37,215 bases of DNA from an uncultured Monoglobus sp. (GCA_947624775.1 CANQLT010000017.1:1-37215); one strand, 5' to 3'. Shown: positions 23,790-31,793, numbered from the stretch's first letter. Made by a program: numbers and translations. The notes: generated by a model from the sequence alone, not told the origin.

Positions 23790-24006
23790 CGAATAGTGAT
23801 TAGGCCACCCCCTCAGTCGGCTCCGCCGACAGCACTAAGGAAGCTCTTGGTCAAAATTGCAAGCAATTTTGAAAGATAGCTTTGAACCCGCAAGCAAGCT
23901 TGCTGATTATCCCCTCCTAAAGGAAGGGGAGCCTAATATCTGCCTCCCCTGCGTAAGTGGGGGAGGGGGACCGCGTTAGCGGTGGAAGGGGCAACGTAGT
24001 GATTAG
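23768..24006. repeat. Composite intergenic repeat flanked by 15-bp direct repeats
   Basis: CAACGTAGTGATTAG occurs at 23768-23782 and again at 23992-24006. Between them lie at least five small hairpins: GTCGG/CCGAC (23816-23830), CAAAATTGC/GCAATTTTG (23852-23871), AGCAAGCTTGCT, CCCCTCC...GGAAGGGG and CCCCT...GGGGG, plus ACCGC GTTA GCGGT. TGATTAG is repeated in the first 35 bases. The minus strand of 91-160 ends with a close match to the flanking motif. This accounts for the long gap between the GH3 gene and rplU; no gene is seen in it. Confidence 0.8.
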
Positions 24007-24039
24007 CGATTCAAAACGCGAAAAATTTTCAAAAAAGGC

Positions 24040-24068
24040 TTGACATATGCGGATAAATCTGTTATACT
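24040..24068 (+). promoter_or_regulatory. Promoter of rplU-rpmA
   Basis: TTGACA (24040-24045) and TATACT (24063-24068) are spaced by 17 bases. It starts right after the repeat cluster and leaves a leader of about 80 bases. Confidence 0.88.
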
Positions 24069-24148
24069 GTTTCGGTAACCGCGCAGAAGGGGCTTTTTTA
24101 AGACGCGCAGGCGCGCCCCAATGGCGAGTCTTGGGTAATAGGAGGTAT
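24069..24148 (+). ncRNA. Structured rplU leader (L21-leader-like)
   Basis: The leader between promoter and rplU can fold GGGGC (24089-24093) with GCCCC (24115-24119) around a GCGC/GCGC stem. A competing stem pairs CCCAA (24117-24121) with TTGGG (24131-24135), and AAGAC (24100-24104) can pair with GTCTT (24128-24132). The position and the ATGGCGAGTCTTGGG stretch recall the L21 autoregulatory leader described in Firmicutes. A covariance-model search would settle it. The mutually exclusive pairings suggest a switch; that is inference. Confidence 0.6.
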
Positions 24149-24156
24149 ACGACTTA

Positions 24157-24465
24157 ATGTACGCAGTTATTGAAACAGGCGGCAAGCAGTACAAGGTTGA
24201 GCAGGACGACGTTTTGTTCATCGAGAAGCTGGACGTTGAGGCCGGCGAGACTGTTACTTTTGACAAGGTCCTGGCTGTCGGCGGCGGCGAGCTGAAAATA
24301 GGCGCTCCTTATGTTGACGGAGCCACAGTTTCGGCCACGGTCGAGAAGAACGGCAAGTCCAAGAAGATCATTGTCTACAAGTACAAGCCTAAGAAGCATT
24401 ATCACAAGAAGCAGGGTCACAGACAGCCCTACACAAAGGTTAAGATTACAGCGATCAACGCGTAA
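24157..24465 (+). CDS. rplU: Ribosomal protein bL21
   Basis: This 102-residue protein is a full-length bL21 of the large ribosomal subunit. It begins [25 protein letters not shown] and has the conserved C-terminal [22 protein letters not shown] block that contacts 23S rRNA. Ribosome site AGGAGG. It heads the rplU-rpmA unit behind a structured leader that may control expression. The Firmicute gene ysxB/prp, normally between rplU and rpmA, is absent; only 37 bases separate the two. Confidence 0.97.
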   Translation: MYAVIETGGKQYKVEQDDVLFIEKLDVEAGETVTFDKVLAVGGGELKIGAPYVDGATVSATVEKNGKSKKIIVYKYKPKKHYHKKQGHRQPYTKVKITAINA

Positions 24466-24502
24466 GATTTTACATGATTTTGATAATAAGGAGTGATATT
24501 TA

Positions 24503-24763
24503 ATGGCTCATAAGAAAGGTATGGGAAGCACCAAAAACGGCAGAGACTCCGAGTCGAAACGTCTCGGCGTGAAGCTGGGTGACGGTCAGCCCTGTCTCGC
24601 GGGAAACATCATCGTAAGACAGAGAGGAACCAAAATCTATCCGGGACTTAACGTTAAAAAGGGTGGCGACGACACACTGTTCGCGCTTATCGACGGCAAG
24701 GTTAAGTTCGAGCGCAAGGGCAGAGACAAAAAGCAGGTTTCTGTGTACGAGATAGCTCAATAG
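24503..24763 (+). CDS. rpmA: Ribosomal protein bL27 without the Firmicute N-terminal extension
   Basis: This 86-residue protein is bL27; its N-terminus reaches toward the peptidyl-transferase centre. It shows [22 protein letters not shown] and [15 protein letters not shown]. It begins directly with MAHKKGMG. Most Firmicutes make L27 with a short N-terminal extension (LQFFAS-type) removed by the protease Prp. Here the codons before the ATG hold an in-frame stop, so no extension exists, and the prp gene is missing from its usual place. Ribosome site AAGGAG. A hairpin with a T-run follows the stop. Confidence 0.97.
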   Translation: MAHKKGMGSTKNGRDSESKRLGVKLGDGQPCLAGNIIVRQRGTKIYPGLNVKKGGDDTLFALIDGKVKFERKGRDKKQVSVYEIAQ

Positions 24764-24778
24764 TTTTGGATTTTTTGG

Positions 24779-24803
24779 GGGCGGACGTTGTCCGTCCCTT
24801 TTT
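24779..24803 (+). terminator. Terminator or attenuator between rpmA and obg
   Basis: GGGCGGAC and GTCCGTCC arms (one G-U pair) around a GTT loop are followed by CTTTTTCG. No promoter is obvious in the 30 bases before obg, so partial read-through into obg is likely. Confidence 0.75.
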
Positions 24804-24832
24804 CGTAATTTGTGATTTGAAAGGAGCGGCTT

Positions 24833-26110
24833 ATGTTTTCTGACAGAGCGAGAGTTTTTATAAAGGGCGGCGACGGCGGTGATGGCGCGGTGACCTTCCA
24901 CCGCGAAAAATACGTGGCAGCGGGCGGTCCCGACGGCGGCGACGGCGGACGAGGCGGCAGCGTCATATTTGTCGCCGACAAAAACGTGAACACCCTGATC
25001 GACTTCCGCTACAGGCGCAAGTTCAAGGCGGAAAACGGCGGCCCCGGACGGGACGCCAACCGATACGGCAAAAACGGCGAGGATCTCCGCGTTCCCGTTC
25101 CTGTCGGCACGATCGTGCGCGACGAGGAGAGCGGTCTGGTTATCTGCGACCTCAAAGAGGAGGGCGAGGAATTTGTTGTCGCGAAGGGCGGCATAGGCGG
25201 CTGGGGCAACAAGAGATTCGCCACAGCCACCAGACAGGTACCGAGATTCGCCAAGCCGGGAAACCCCGGAGACGAGAGATACGTGACTCTTGAACTCAAG
25301 CTGATTGCCGACGTGGGTCTGCTGGGTTTCCCCAATGTGGGAAAATCGACGTTTTTGTCTATCGTCAGCGACGCGCGGCCAAAAATCGCGAACTATCATT
25401 TCACAACGCTTGAACCAAATTTGGGCGTTGTCAACATGGGCGACGGCTCTTTTGTCGTGGCCGACATACCCGGCATAATCGAGGGCGCCCACGAGGGAGT
25501 GGGCCTCGGACACGAGTTCCTTCGGCATGTGGAGCGGACGAAGCTGCTTCTGCATGTGGTGGACGTGTCGGGGATCGAGGGGCGCGACCCGATCGAGGAC
25601 TTCGACACGATAAACCGCGAGCTGGCTCTGCACAGCGAAAAGCTGGCGAAAAAGCGTCAGATCGTGCTCGCCAACAAGTGCGATATTCCGGGCTTTGACG
25701 AGAATTTTGAAATATTTAAACAGGAGATGGAGAGCCGCGGCCTCAAGGTGTTCAAAATTTCCGCGGCCACCAAGCGGGGCATAGACGAGGTTTTGAAATA
25801 CACCTACGAGGAATTATCAAAGATCCCGCCCGAGGAATTCGAGGAAGAGTATGAGATGTTTGATATGGAGGCGGAGCGCAAAGCCGACGAGACCATAACC
25901 GTCACCCGCGATGAGGACGGAGTTTATCATGTCGAGGGCCGCAAAGCCTTCCTGATAGTGGGCTCCACCAACCTTGATGACTACGAGTCGCTTCAATATT
26001 TCCAGCGCGCGCTGATAAAGAGCGGTATAATCGACAAGCTCAAAGAGGCAGGCGTTAAGAACGGCGACCCGGTAGAAATATACGACTGCGAATTCGACTA
26101 CGTGGAATAA
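24833..26110 (+). CDS. obgE: Obg GTPase
   Basis: Obg is a ribosome-associated GTPase needed for 50S assembly and growth control. The 425 residues show the three-domain plan. The glycine-rich Obg fold (1-158) begins MFSDRARVFIKGGDGGDG. The G domain (about 159-335) has G1 GFPNVGKST, switch FTTLEPNLGVV, G3 DIPGIIEGAHEGVGLG and G4 NKCD. The C-terminal OCT domain (about 350-425) ends with GDPVEIYDCEFDYVE. Ribosome site AAAGGAG. The rplU-rpmA-obg order is widely conserved. Length and motifs are normal. Confidence 0.97.
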   Translation: MFSDRARVFIKGGDGGDGAVTFHREKYVAAGGPDGGDGGRGGSVIFVADKNVNTLIDFRYRRKFKAENGGPGRDANRYGKNGEDLRVPVPVGTIVRDEESGLVICDLKEEGEEFVVAKGGIGGWGNKRFATATRQVPRFAKPGNPGDERYVTLELKLIADVGLLGFPNVGKSTFLSIVSDARPKIANYHFTTLEPNLGVVNMGDGSFVVADIPGIIEGAHEGVGLGHEFLRHVERTKLLLHVVDVSGIEGRDPIEDFDTINRELALHSEKLAKKRQIVLANKCDIPGFDENFEIFKQEMESRGLKVFKISAATKRGIDEVLKYTYEELSKIPPEEFEEEYEMFDMEAERKADETITVTRDEDGVYHVEGRKAFLIVGSTNLDDYESLQYFQRALIKSGIIDKLKEAGVKNGDPVEIYDCEFDYVE

Positions 26111-26143
26111 CAGCGGCGGAAAACATTAAACGGCGAATGCAGC

Positions 26144-26172
26144 TTGACTTAATAAAAAATGTATATTATAAT
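26144..26172 (+). promoter_or_regulatory. Promoter of the MNT nucleotidyltransferase gene
   Basis: TTGACT (26144-26149) and a perfect TATAAT (26167-26172) are spaced by 17 bases, 44 bases before the ATG. Confidence 0.85.
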
Positions 26173-26216
26173 GCGGATATGGCAAGTTATTATATGCGGA
26201 GAAGGAGGAGTACGAT

Positions 26217-26504
26217 ATGCTGACACTGAATCAAATCGCGGAAGCCGCAAGAACAGCAGCGGAGGAATATCCTGTAACGCGCATTGATCTTTTCGGCTCT
26301 TACGCAAACGGCACAAATACAAATGACAGTGATGTTGATTTGTTGGTTGAGTTTGAATCTCAGTACGTGTCGCTTCTGGTATTATCGGGCCTGAAGATAA
26401 GACTGGAAGAGCTTTTAAACACGCCTGTGGATATAGTGCATTATCCGGCTCCCGAGGGATCAGTTCTTGAAATTGAAAAGGTGGTGCCGCTTTATGCTGC
26501 ATAG
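26217..26504 (+). CDS. MNT-type minimal nucleotidyltransferase (antitoxin of a HEPN/MNT module), orphan
   Basis: This 95-residue protein has the minimal nucleotidyltransferase signature GSYANGTNTNDSDVDLLVEF (about residues 28-47), i.e. GSxxxG followed by DxD, the metal-binding catalytic centre. VDIVHYPAPEG follows near residue 75. In HEPN/MNT toxin-antitoxin systems this protein AMPylates and silences the HEPN RNase encoded by the next, usually overlapping gene. Here the overlapping start is present, but the frame stops after eight codons (see 26494-26520), so the antitoxin-type enzyme appears to have outlived its toxin. It has its own strong promoter and a GGAGGAG ribosome site. The catalytic residues look intact. 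Confidence 0.88.
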   Translation: MLTLNQIAEAARTAAEEYPVTRIDLFGSYANGTNTNDSDVDLLVEFESQYVSLLVLSGLKIRLEELLNTPVDIVHYPAPEGSVLEIEKVVPLYAA

Positions 26505-26520
26505 AGATATAATGATATAA
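26494..26520 (+). pseudogene. Relic start of a HEPN toxin gene
   Basis: An ATG overlapping the MNT stop by 11 bases opens the frame MLHRDIMI and then meets TAA. Start and overlap match how HEPN (DUF86) genes begin (M-x-x-R/K-D-I-x-I...). Nothing recognisable as HEPN remains in the following 150 bases, so the gene seems deleted rather than frameshifted. The call is inference from eight residues plus position. Confidence 0.5.
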
Positions 26521-26542
26521 ATAAAATATTTTTTAAAATATG

Positions 26543-26584
26543 CGCGGAGATACAGCGGCATTTTTTGCCTAATGTATCCCCGCG
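26543..26584. repeat. Long imperfect hairpin after the MNT gene
   Basis: CGCGG-A-GATACA (26543-26554) pairs with TGTATC-C-CCGCG (26573-26584) with one mismatch, and an inner GGCA/TGCC stem closes over six T residues. It could be a terminator of the MNT message (no good T-run on the plus side) or a palindromic repeat left by whatever replaced the HEPN gene. Confidence 0.65.
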
Positions 26585-26615
26585 TAATCGCTATTTACTA
26601 ATTACTAATTTACTA
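26585..26615 (-). repeat. ATTAGTAATTAG-type short repeat
   Basis: Read on the minus strand this is TTAGTAATTAGTAAATAGCG, closely similar to the TGATTAGTGATTAGCGAATAG stretch at 23775-23800. It abuts the hairpin 26543-26584, so the pair resembles the composite elements elsewhere in the window. Confidence 0.4.
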
Positions 26616-26617
26616 TG

Positions 26618-26646
26618 TTGACTTTATTTTTATTTTGGTATATAAT
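26618..26646 (+). promoter_or_regulatory. Promoter of the murJ-led envelope gene cluster
   Basis: TTGACT (26618-26623) and a perfect TATAAT (26641-26646) are spaced by 17 bases, 42 bases before the murJ ATG. Confidence 0.88.
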
Positions 26647-26688
26647 GTCTTTAAATGATTTCATGAATTTATAAACGGGAGAATTGAT

Positions 26689-28254
26689 ATGGCGGAGAAC
26701 AAGGGCGGAAAAGCGGTGCGGTCGATCGGCATAATGGCCGTTTTGATTATGCTCGCAAAGTTTATGGGTCTGCTGCGCGAAATGCTTATCGCCGGGATTT
26801 ACGGCCAGGGCTACGCCAGCGACGTCATCAACAGCGCCACGCAGATACCGCTGCTGTTTTTTGACATGGTGCTGGGCGTGGCTATCTTGTCCACGTTTGT
26901 GCCTATATACAATAAAAATTTAGAACAAAAGGGACAGGGCGCGGCGGACGCGTTCGCCAATAATTTTATCACGGTCGTCGGCTCGGTCTCGGTGCTGGCG
27001 GCTATACTCGGCGCCGTGTTCTCGGAGCCGATCGTGCGCCTGATGGTGCCCGGATACGCCGACGTGCCCGGAAAGGTCGAGGAAACCGCTCGGCTGCTTC
27101 GGATATTGTTCCCCTCGATCGCGTTCACAGCGATCGCCTATGTGGTTGTGGGCATACTCCAGTCCCACGGCCAGTTCACCGTTCCGTCGCTGATAAGCGT
27201 CGTGTCAAACGGCGTGATGATAGCCTATCTGATAATATTCGGCGACAAAATGGGTCTTTCCGGCGTGGCCGTCTCGATGCTTATAGCCTGGGCGCTGCAG
27301 CTGTTTTTTCAGCTCCCGTGGCTGATAAAGACCGGATACAGATACAGGCCTCGCATGAATTTCAGCGACGGCACCATGAAGGAGGTCGCGCTGCTGGCGC
27401 TGCCCGTGCTGATAAGCTCGTGGGTGCAGCCGCTCTGCAACGTGATAAACATGTCGTTCGGCTCGGGTCTGGGCGACGGCGCGGTGTCGGCGCTCAATTG
27501 GGCGAATAAGATATATATAATAATGGTGGGCGTTTTCGCCTACGCCATAACCAACTTTATTTTCCCGCGACTGTCTCGGCTCAGCGCCGGCGGCAGCGAC
27601 GAGAAATTCGCCGAGACCACGCGCACCTCGGTGGGCTGGATAATATTTATAATAACGATAATATCGGCGCTGTTTTTGGCGCTCAGCGACCCGATCGTCA
27701 GGGTCGTGTTCGAGCGCGGCGCGTTTACCGCCGAGAACACAAAGATCACGGCGTCGGCGCTGTTTTTCTACTCGTTCGGCATGGTGGGCTACTCGATCTG
27801 CGAGGTGCTCAACAAGAGCTTTTACGCCATACGCGACGGAAAGACGCCGATGTTCACCTCGATTTTCGGGGTCGTGGTAAATGTGGGCTGCGCGGCGCTG
27901 TTCGTGCTCGGGCTGGGTCTCGGCATAAACGGACTGGCGCTGGCGAGCGCGATCAGCTCCACCGCCATCGCGCTGGCGCTGCTTGTTATGATAAACCGCA
28001 GACGCGCGGGAGTGGTGACCCGCGAGTTTGTTTTGAACACGGTAAAGACGCTGATCTGCGGCGCTGCGGCGTTTGCCGCGGCAAAGCTTATATATATCCC
28101 CGCGGACATGCTGCCCGGCTCGGGCGTTGTGATGACGCTCGTTAAGCTCTGCATAGCGGCGGTTCCTGCGTGCGTCGTGTACGCGGCTTTGGCGTGGATA
28201 TTTAAGGTGAGCGAGTTTAAGACCGCTATAGGTTTTGTTATAAGAAAGGACTGA
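26689..28254 (+). CDS. murJ: MurJ/MviN-family lipid-linked precursor flippase
   Basis: This 521-residue polytopic protein of the MOP superfamily has about 14 membrane helices. It shows the MviN-type start (IGIMAVLIMLAKFMGLLREMLIAGIYGQGYASDVINSATQIPLLFFD) and the later VFERGAFTAENTKITASALFFYS. MurJ flips lipid II across the membrane for peptidoglycan synthesis. Because it sits directly before an O-antigen ligase-type protein and a glycosyltransferase, it could alternatively flip another undecaprenyl-linked glycan in a Wzx-like role. Ribosome site CGGGAGA. The next gene starts four bases after the stop, indicating an operon. Confidence 0.92.
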   Translation: MAENKGGKAVRSIGIMAVLIMLAKFMGLLREMLIAGIYGQGYASDVINSATQIPLLFFDMVLGVAILSTFVPIYNKNLEQKGQGAADAFANNFITVVGSVSVLAAILGAVFSEPIVRLMVPGYADVPGKVEETARLLRILFPSIAFTAIAYVVVGILQSHGQFTVPSLISVVSNGVMIAYLIIFGDKMGLSGVAVSMLIAWALQLFFQLPWLIKTGYRYRPRMNFSDGTMKEVALLALPVLISSWVQPLCNVINMSFGSGLGDGAVSALNWANKIYIIMVGVFAYAITNFIFPRLSRLSAGGSDEKFAETTRTSVGWIIFIITIISALFLALSDPIVRVVFERGAFTAENTKITASALFFYSFGMVGYSICEVLNKSFYAIRDGKTPMFTSIFGVVVNVGCAALFVLGLGLGINGLALASAISSTAIALALLVMINRRRAGVVTREFVLNTVKTLICGAAAFAAAKLIYIPADMLPGSGVVMTLVKLCIAAVPACVVYAALAWIFKVSEFKTAIGFVIRKD

Positions 28255-28258
28255 ATTT

Positions 28259-30151
28259 ATGGGCGAAATGGGATATTTTGAGACCCTTTGGATGTACATA
28301 TGGGGTCTGATAAAACAGAGCTTTGTTTATAAGCTGCTGACAAAGATATACGGCGCGATTTCAGGCGCGTGGCAGCGCGGACTTATAACCAACTTTTTCC
28401 GGCGCGAGCATTTTTCCGCCGAGACGCTGAAAAACAGCCTGGCGGGAAGAGTTTTGGGCTGTCCGTTCACGTTCCTCTCGTGGCTGCAGAGAACGATAGG
28501 CGGCACGCTTTCGGAAAAAATCGCCACAAGCCGCGTTGTTCGGGCGGCGAATATTTATCTGCACAACCTGCTTGCCCTCAATACCCGCTTTATCGGTATG
28601 CTCACGCTGTTCACGGCGCTCGGAGCCTCCGCCGCGGGGATCGTGTCGGGCTCAAGCATAAGTGCGGTTCTGTGCGCGGCGGCCGTTGTCGGCGCTCTGT
28701 TTATGCTGATCGACGTCAATCTGACGTCTTATTTAAGCGGCTCATGGCTGGTTAAGGCGTTTTCGCACCTGACCGGCATTGATATGGATTTCAATAAGGT
28801 GTTCGCTCAGAGATATACAAAGCCCGCGACGCGGCTTTGGCTCGCGGGAATTCTGGGCGCGGCCGCCGGTCTTTCGGCGTTCGTGAGCCCGCTGCTGCCT
28901 CTGCTTGTTCTGGGCGGACTGTTCGGGCTGTTCGTCGTGCTCCGCGCGCCTTTGGCCGGAGTTTATTTCACGATATTTTTGGCGCCGCTGGCGCCCACCA
29001 TGGTTATGGTCGGACTGTCGCTTCTGAGCTTGTTATCGCTGCTTATCAAGGGCGTGTGCGACAGAAAATTCAGATGGAAGTTCGACGGCATGGGATTTTT
29101 GATCCTTGGGATGCTTATTATGTATCTCATCGCGAGCGTGTTCTCATTCGCGATGCTTAACAGTTTGAGCATATTTTTGGTGTATATGGCGTTTATGCTG
29201 TTCTACTTCGTTGTTATCAACACGGTAAAGACCCGCAAGCAGCTGTTCGACGCGCTGGCGCTGTTTGTGCTGTCGGGCGCGCTGGTCTGCCTCTACGGCG
29301 TGGCGCAGTACGTGTTCGGCTGGGACACCGCCTCGGCGTGGATGGATGAGGAGATGTTCACCGATATCAAGATGCGCGTATATTCAACTCTCGAAAATCC
29401 CAACGTTCTGGGCGAGTACATACTGCTTGTGGTTCCGGTCTGCGTCGGCCTTTTGTGGGAGCGCTCCAAAAAGCTTTCAAAGGCGATGTATCTGGTTCTG
29501 GCGGGTTTGATGTTCCTGACGCTTATACTCACGTTCTCCCGCGGCTGCTGGATAGGATTCATAATCGTCGCGGGTATCTATGTGACGTTTGTTTGCGGCA
29601 AGCTGTGGGGACTGGCGCTGATAGCGCTGCCGTTTGTGCCCATGGTTATTCCCGAGAGCATAATCAACAGATTTGTCAGCGTGGGCGATATGACAGACTC
29701 GTCCACGTCCTACAGAGTTTATATCTGGTTCGGCACCTTTGGAATGCTCAAGGACTTCTGGGCGTCGGGCATAGGCCCCGGAACAAAGGCGTTCCAGTCG
29801 GTTTACCCGTTCTATTCATACAGCGGAATAGTGGCGCCCCACTCGCACAACATGTTCCTTCAGATATTTGTGGAGTCGGGCATAGTGGGAATTTCAATAT
29901 TCCTGGTCCTGCTGTTTATGTTTTTCAAGAAAATGGTCGGCGGATATCAGGCTACCTCAAAAAAGGGCAGCAAGCTGGGCGCCATGATAGTGGCGATCGC
30001 CGCGGGCGTCGCGGGCTTCTGCGTGCAGGGTATGTTTGACAACTGCTTCTATAATTACAGAGTTTTCCTCATCTTCTGGTATGTGCTGGCGCTGGGAATG
30101 GCGGCGGTCAACCTTGCCAAGGCTGAGCAAAAGGCGGTGAAGAAAGCTTGA
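28259..30151 (+). CDS. O-antigen ligase/polymerase-family membrane protein (Wzy_C type)
   Basis: This 630-residue protein has about a dozen membrane segments and an N-terminal amphipathic region of about 130 residues. The Wzy_C signature region carries NPNVLGEYILLVVPV, TLILTFSRGCWIGF and, after a large extracellular loop, APHSHNMFLQIFVESGIVG. The arginine and histidine there match functional residues of WaaL/Wzy enzymes. Such proteins polymerise glycans or ligate them to a carrier on the outer face of the membrane. Its ribosome site AAAGGA lies inside the end of murJ, and its stop overlaps the next start (TTGA). The glycan is unknown; no priming transferase is in the window. Confidence 0.88.
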   Translation: MGEMGYFETLWMYIWGLIKQSFVYKLLTKIYGAISGAWQRGLITNFFRREHFSAETLKNSLAGRVLGCPFTFLSWLQRTIGGTLSEKIATSRVVRAANIYLHNLLALNTRFIGMLTLFTALGASAAGIVSGSSISAVLCAAAVVGALFMLIDVNLTSYLSGSWLVKAFSHLTGIDMDFNKVFAQRYTKPATRLWLAGILGAAAGLSAFVSPLLPLLVLGGLFGLFVVLRAPLAGVYFTIFLAPLAPTMVMVGLSLLSLLSLLIKGVCDRKFRWKFDGMGFLILGMLIMYLIASVFSFAMLNSLSIFLVYMAFMLFYFVVINTVKTRKQLFDALALFVLSGALVCLYGVAQYVFGWDTASAWMDEEMFTDIKMRVYSTLENPNVLGEYILLVVPVCVGLLWERSKKLSKAMYLVLAGLMFLTLILTFSRGCWIGFIIVAGIYVTFVCGKLWGLALIALPFVPMVIPESIINRFVSVGDMTDSSTSYRVYIWFGTFGMLKDFWASGIGPGTKAFQSVYPFYSYSGIVAPHSHNMFLQIFVESGIVGISIFLVLLFMFFKKMVGGYQATSKKGSKLGAMIVAIAAGVAGFCVQGMFDNCFYNYRVFLIFWYVLALGMAAVNLAKAEQKAVKKA

Positions 30152-31260
30152 TAAAGGTTTTGGAGGTGTCGTCCGACTCGAATATCGGCGGCGCCGGAAA
30201 GTGCATCGTCACTTTTTTGAAGCATTACGACCGCGGTAAGTTCGACGTTGGCGCCGTGGTGCCGACCGGCTCAAAGCTGCTGCCCGAGATAGAGGCGCTC
30301 GGGGTCAAGACCTACGAGCTTGAACGTTTGGCGGAAAAATCGCTTGACGCGGGCGCGGTGAAGCTGCTCAAAAAGCTGTTTAAAGAGCTCAGGCCCGACA
30401 TAGTCCACACCCACGGCTGCATGTCGGCCAGGATAGCGGCCAAGCTTTGCGGTATAAAGGTCGTGTACACGAGGCACAGCGTGTTTGAGCCCTCGGCAAG
30501 GCTGTCGCGGGGCATAGGCAAGCTGATAAACGGCGCGGTCAACAGCCGGGCGGCCGATAGGATAATAGCAGTAGCCGAGGCGGCGAAGGATAACCTGACC
30601 GCCACCGGAGTGCCCGAAAAAAAGATAGACGTTATTTTAAACGGCGTGGAGCCGCTTCGGGAATATTCGCCCGAGGAGCGCGAAAAGGCGAGATCGGCTC
30701 TCGGCATTGCGCCCGACGAGAAGGCGGCGGCGATAATCGCCCGACTGACCGAGGTCAAGGGGCACAAATATTTTGTTGAGACCGCCAAGCTGCTTAAAGC
30801 GCGGGGCGTCAAGGCGAAGTTTTTGATTGCGGGCACGGGCGATATGGAGAGCGATATCAAGCGCCAAATCGAGGCCGAAGGTCTTGGCGATTACGTAAAA
30901 ACGCTCGGGTTCCTGACCGATGTGGAGCCGCTGATGAATGCGATGGACATTCAGGTTAACTGCTCGTTCGGCACCGAGGCCACAAGCCTCTCGCTGCTTC
31001 AGGGCATGAGCCTTAAAAAGCCCGCCGTTGTCACCGATTTCGGCGGAAACCCCGGGGTCATCAAAGATGGCGTAAACGGATTTCTGGTCCCGATAAAGGA
31101 GCCGAAGACAATGGCGGACAGGATCGAGCGCCTGATGACCGATGAAAATTTATACGAAAAAATGAGCCGCGCGAGCGGAGAGATATATAAGTCGGCCTTC
31201 ACCGCGGAGGTCAACACGAGAAAAATCGAAAACGTGTACCAATCGCTGATTGGAAAATAA
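30148..31260 (+). CDS. Family 4 glycosyltransferase
   Basis: This 370-residue GT-B-fold enzyme begins MIKVLEVSSDSNIGGAGKCIVTFLKHYDR, where the GGAG loop is the usual acceptor-side start. PDIVHTHGCMSARIAAKL and VYTRHSVFEPS follow. The donor-binding half has IIARLTEVKGHKYFVETAKLL and FGTEATSLSLLQGMSLKKPAVVTDFGGNPGVI, containing the EX7E-like motif of GT4 retaining enzymes. The start is TTG overlapping the previous stop, with AAGGCGGTG upstream, implying translational coupling. It probably adds a sugar to the lipid-linked glycan handled by the two preceding genes; donor and acceptor are not readable. Confidence 0.9.
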   Translation: MIKVLEVSSDSNIGGAGKCIVTFLKHYDRGKFDVGAVVPTGSKLLPEIEALGVKTYELERLAEKSLDAGAVKLLKKLFKELRPDIVHTHGCMSARIAAKLCGIKVVYTRHSVFEPSARLSRGIGKLINGAVNSRAADRIIAVAEAAKDNLTATGVPEKKIDVILNGVEPLREYSPEEREKARSALGIAPDEKAAAIIARLTEVKGHKYFVETAKLLKARGVKAKFLIAGTGDMESDIKRQIEAEGLGDYVKTLGFLTDVEPLMNAMDIQVNCSFGTEATSLSLLQGMSLKKPAVVTDFGGNPGVIKDGVNGFLVPIKEPKTMADRIERLMTDENLYEKMSRASGEIYKSAFTAEVNTRKIENVYQSLIGK

Positions 31261-31278
31261 CAGAAATGGAGTAATATT

Positions 31279-31764
31279 ATGAAAGCAAAATTTAACATTA
31301 TGGACTTTTTGATTATTCTGGCCGTTGTGCTTGTGGTAGCCGCGGCGGGGTACTTCTTTATCTCGTCAACGGCCGCCGACACCGATGCGGAAAAGGCCAG
31401 CGGACAGAGCGTTACAGCCACGGTCGAGGTCGAGTTTGCCCGAGAGGACAAGTTTTTGACCGAGCTGCCTCAGGTGGGCGACAACGTTACGATCGGCGTT
31501 AAGGAAAAAATGCCCGCCGTTGTGACAAATGTGAGATACGAGAATGCCAGAGTGACCGCGTATGATCTGGAGCAGGGCTCGGCGTCGGTTCAGGAGATCC
31601 CCGATCAGTATGACGTGTATGTCGAGATGGAGGCCGACGCGGTAGACGGCAAAGACGCGGTGACGATAAGCGACAGCCCGATACGCGTGGGCGACGCCAC
31701 GGCGGTGCGAACCAGAAACTGGGCCGGCTACGGCTACGTGACGCGGCTTGAGATAAGCGAATAA
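31279..31764 (+). CDS. DUF4330 membrane-anchored protein, copy 1
   Basis: These 161 residues have one N-terminal membrane helix (about 9-30, IMDFLIILAVVLVVAAAGYFF) and an extracytoplasmic domain. Landmarks are TATVEVEFAREDKFLTELPQVGDNV, PAVVTNVRYE, YDVYVEMEADAV and ISDSPIRVGDATAVRTRNWAGYGYVTRLE. This is the DUF4330 pattern, of unknown function. The beta-rich domain resembles a membrane-fusion or hairpin-motif scaffold, which is speculation. It starts 18 bases after the glycosyltransferase, and the paralogue follows after 29 bases, so both likely serve the same glycan machinery. Confidence 0.82.
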   Translation: MKAKFNIMDFLIILAVVLVVAAAGYFFISSTAADTDAEKASGQSVTATVEVEFAREDKFLTELPQVGDNVTIGVKEKMPAVVTNVRYENARVTAYDLEQGSASVQEIPDQYDVYVEMEADAVDGKDAVTISDSPIRVGDATAVRTRNWAGYGYVTRLEISE

Positions 31765-31793
31765 TCACGGCGGCGCAGAAAGGAGACGATAAT

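Noticed and set aside
24500-25633. Minus-strand 377-aa ORF
   Set aside because: It lies opposite rpmA and obg, both certain genes, and shows no domain signature.
27205-28299. Minus-strand 364-aa ORF
   Set aside because: It lies opposite murJ; Arg/His/Gln-rich composition is typical of an antisense frame.
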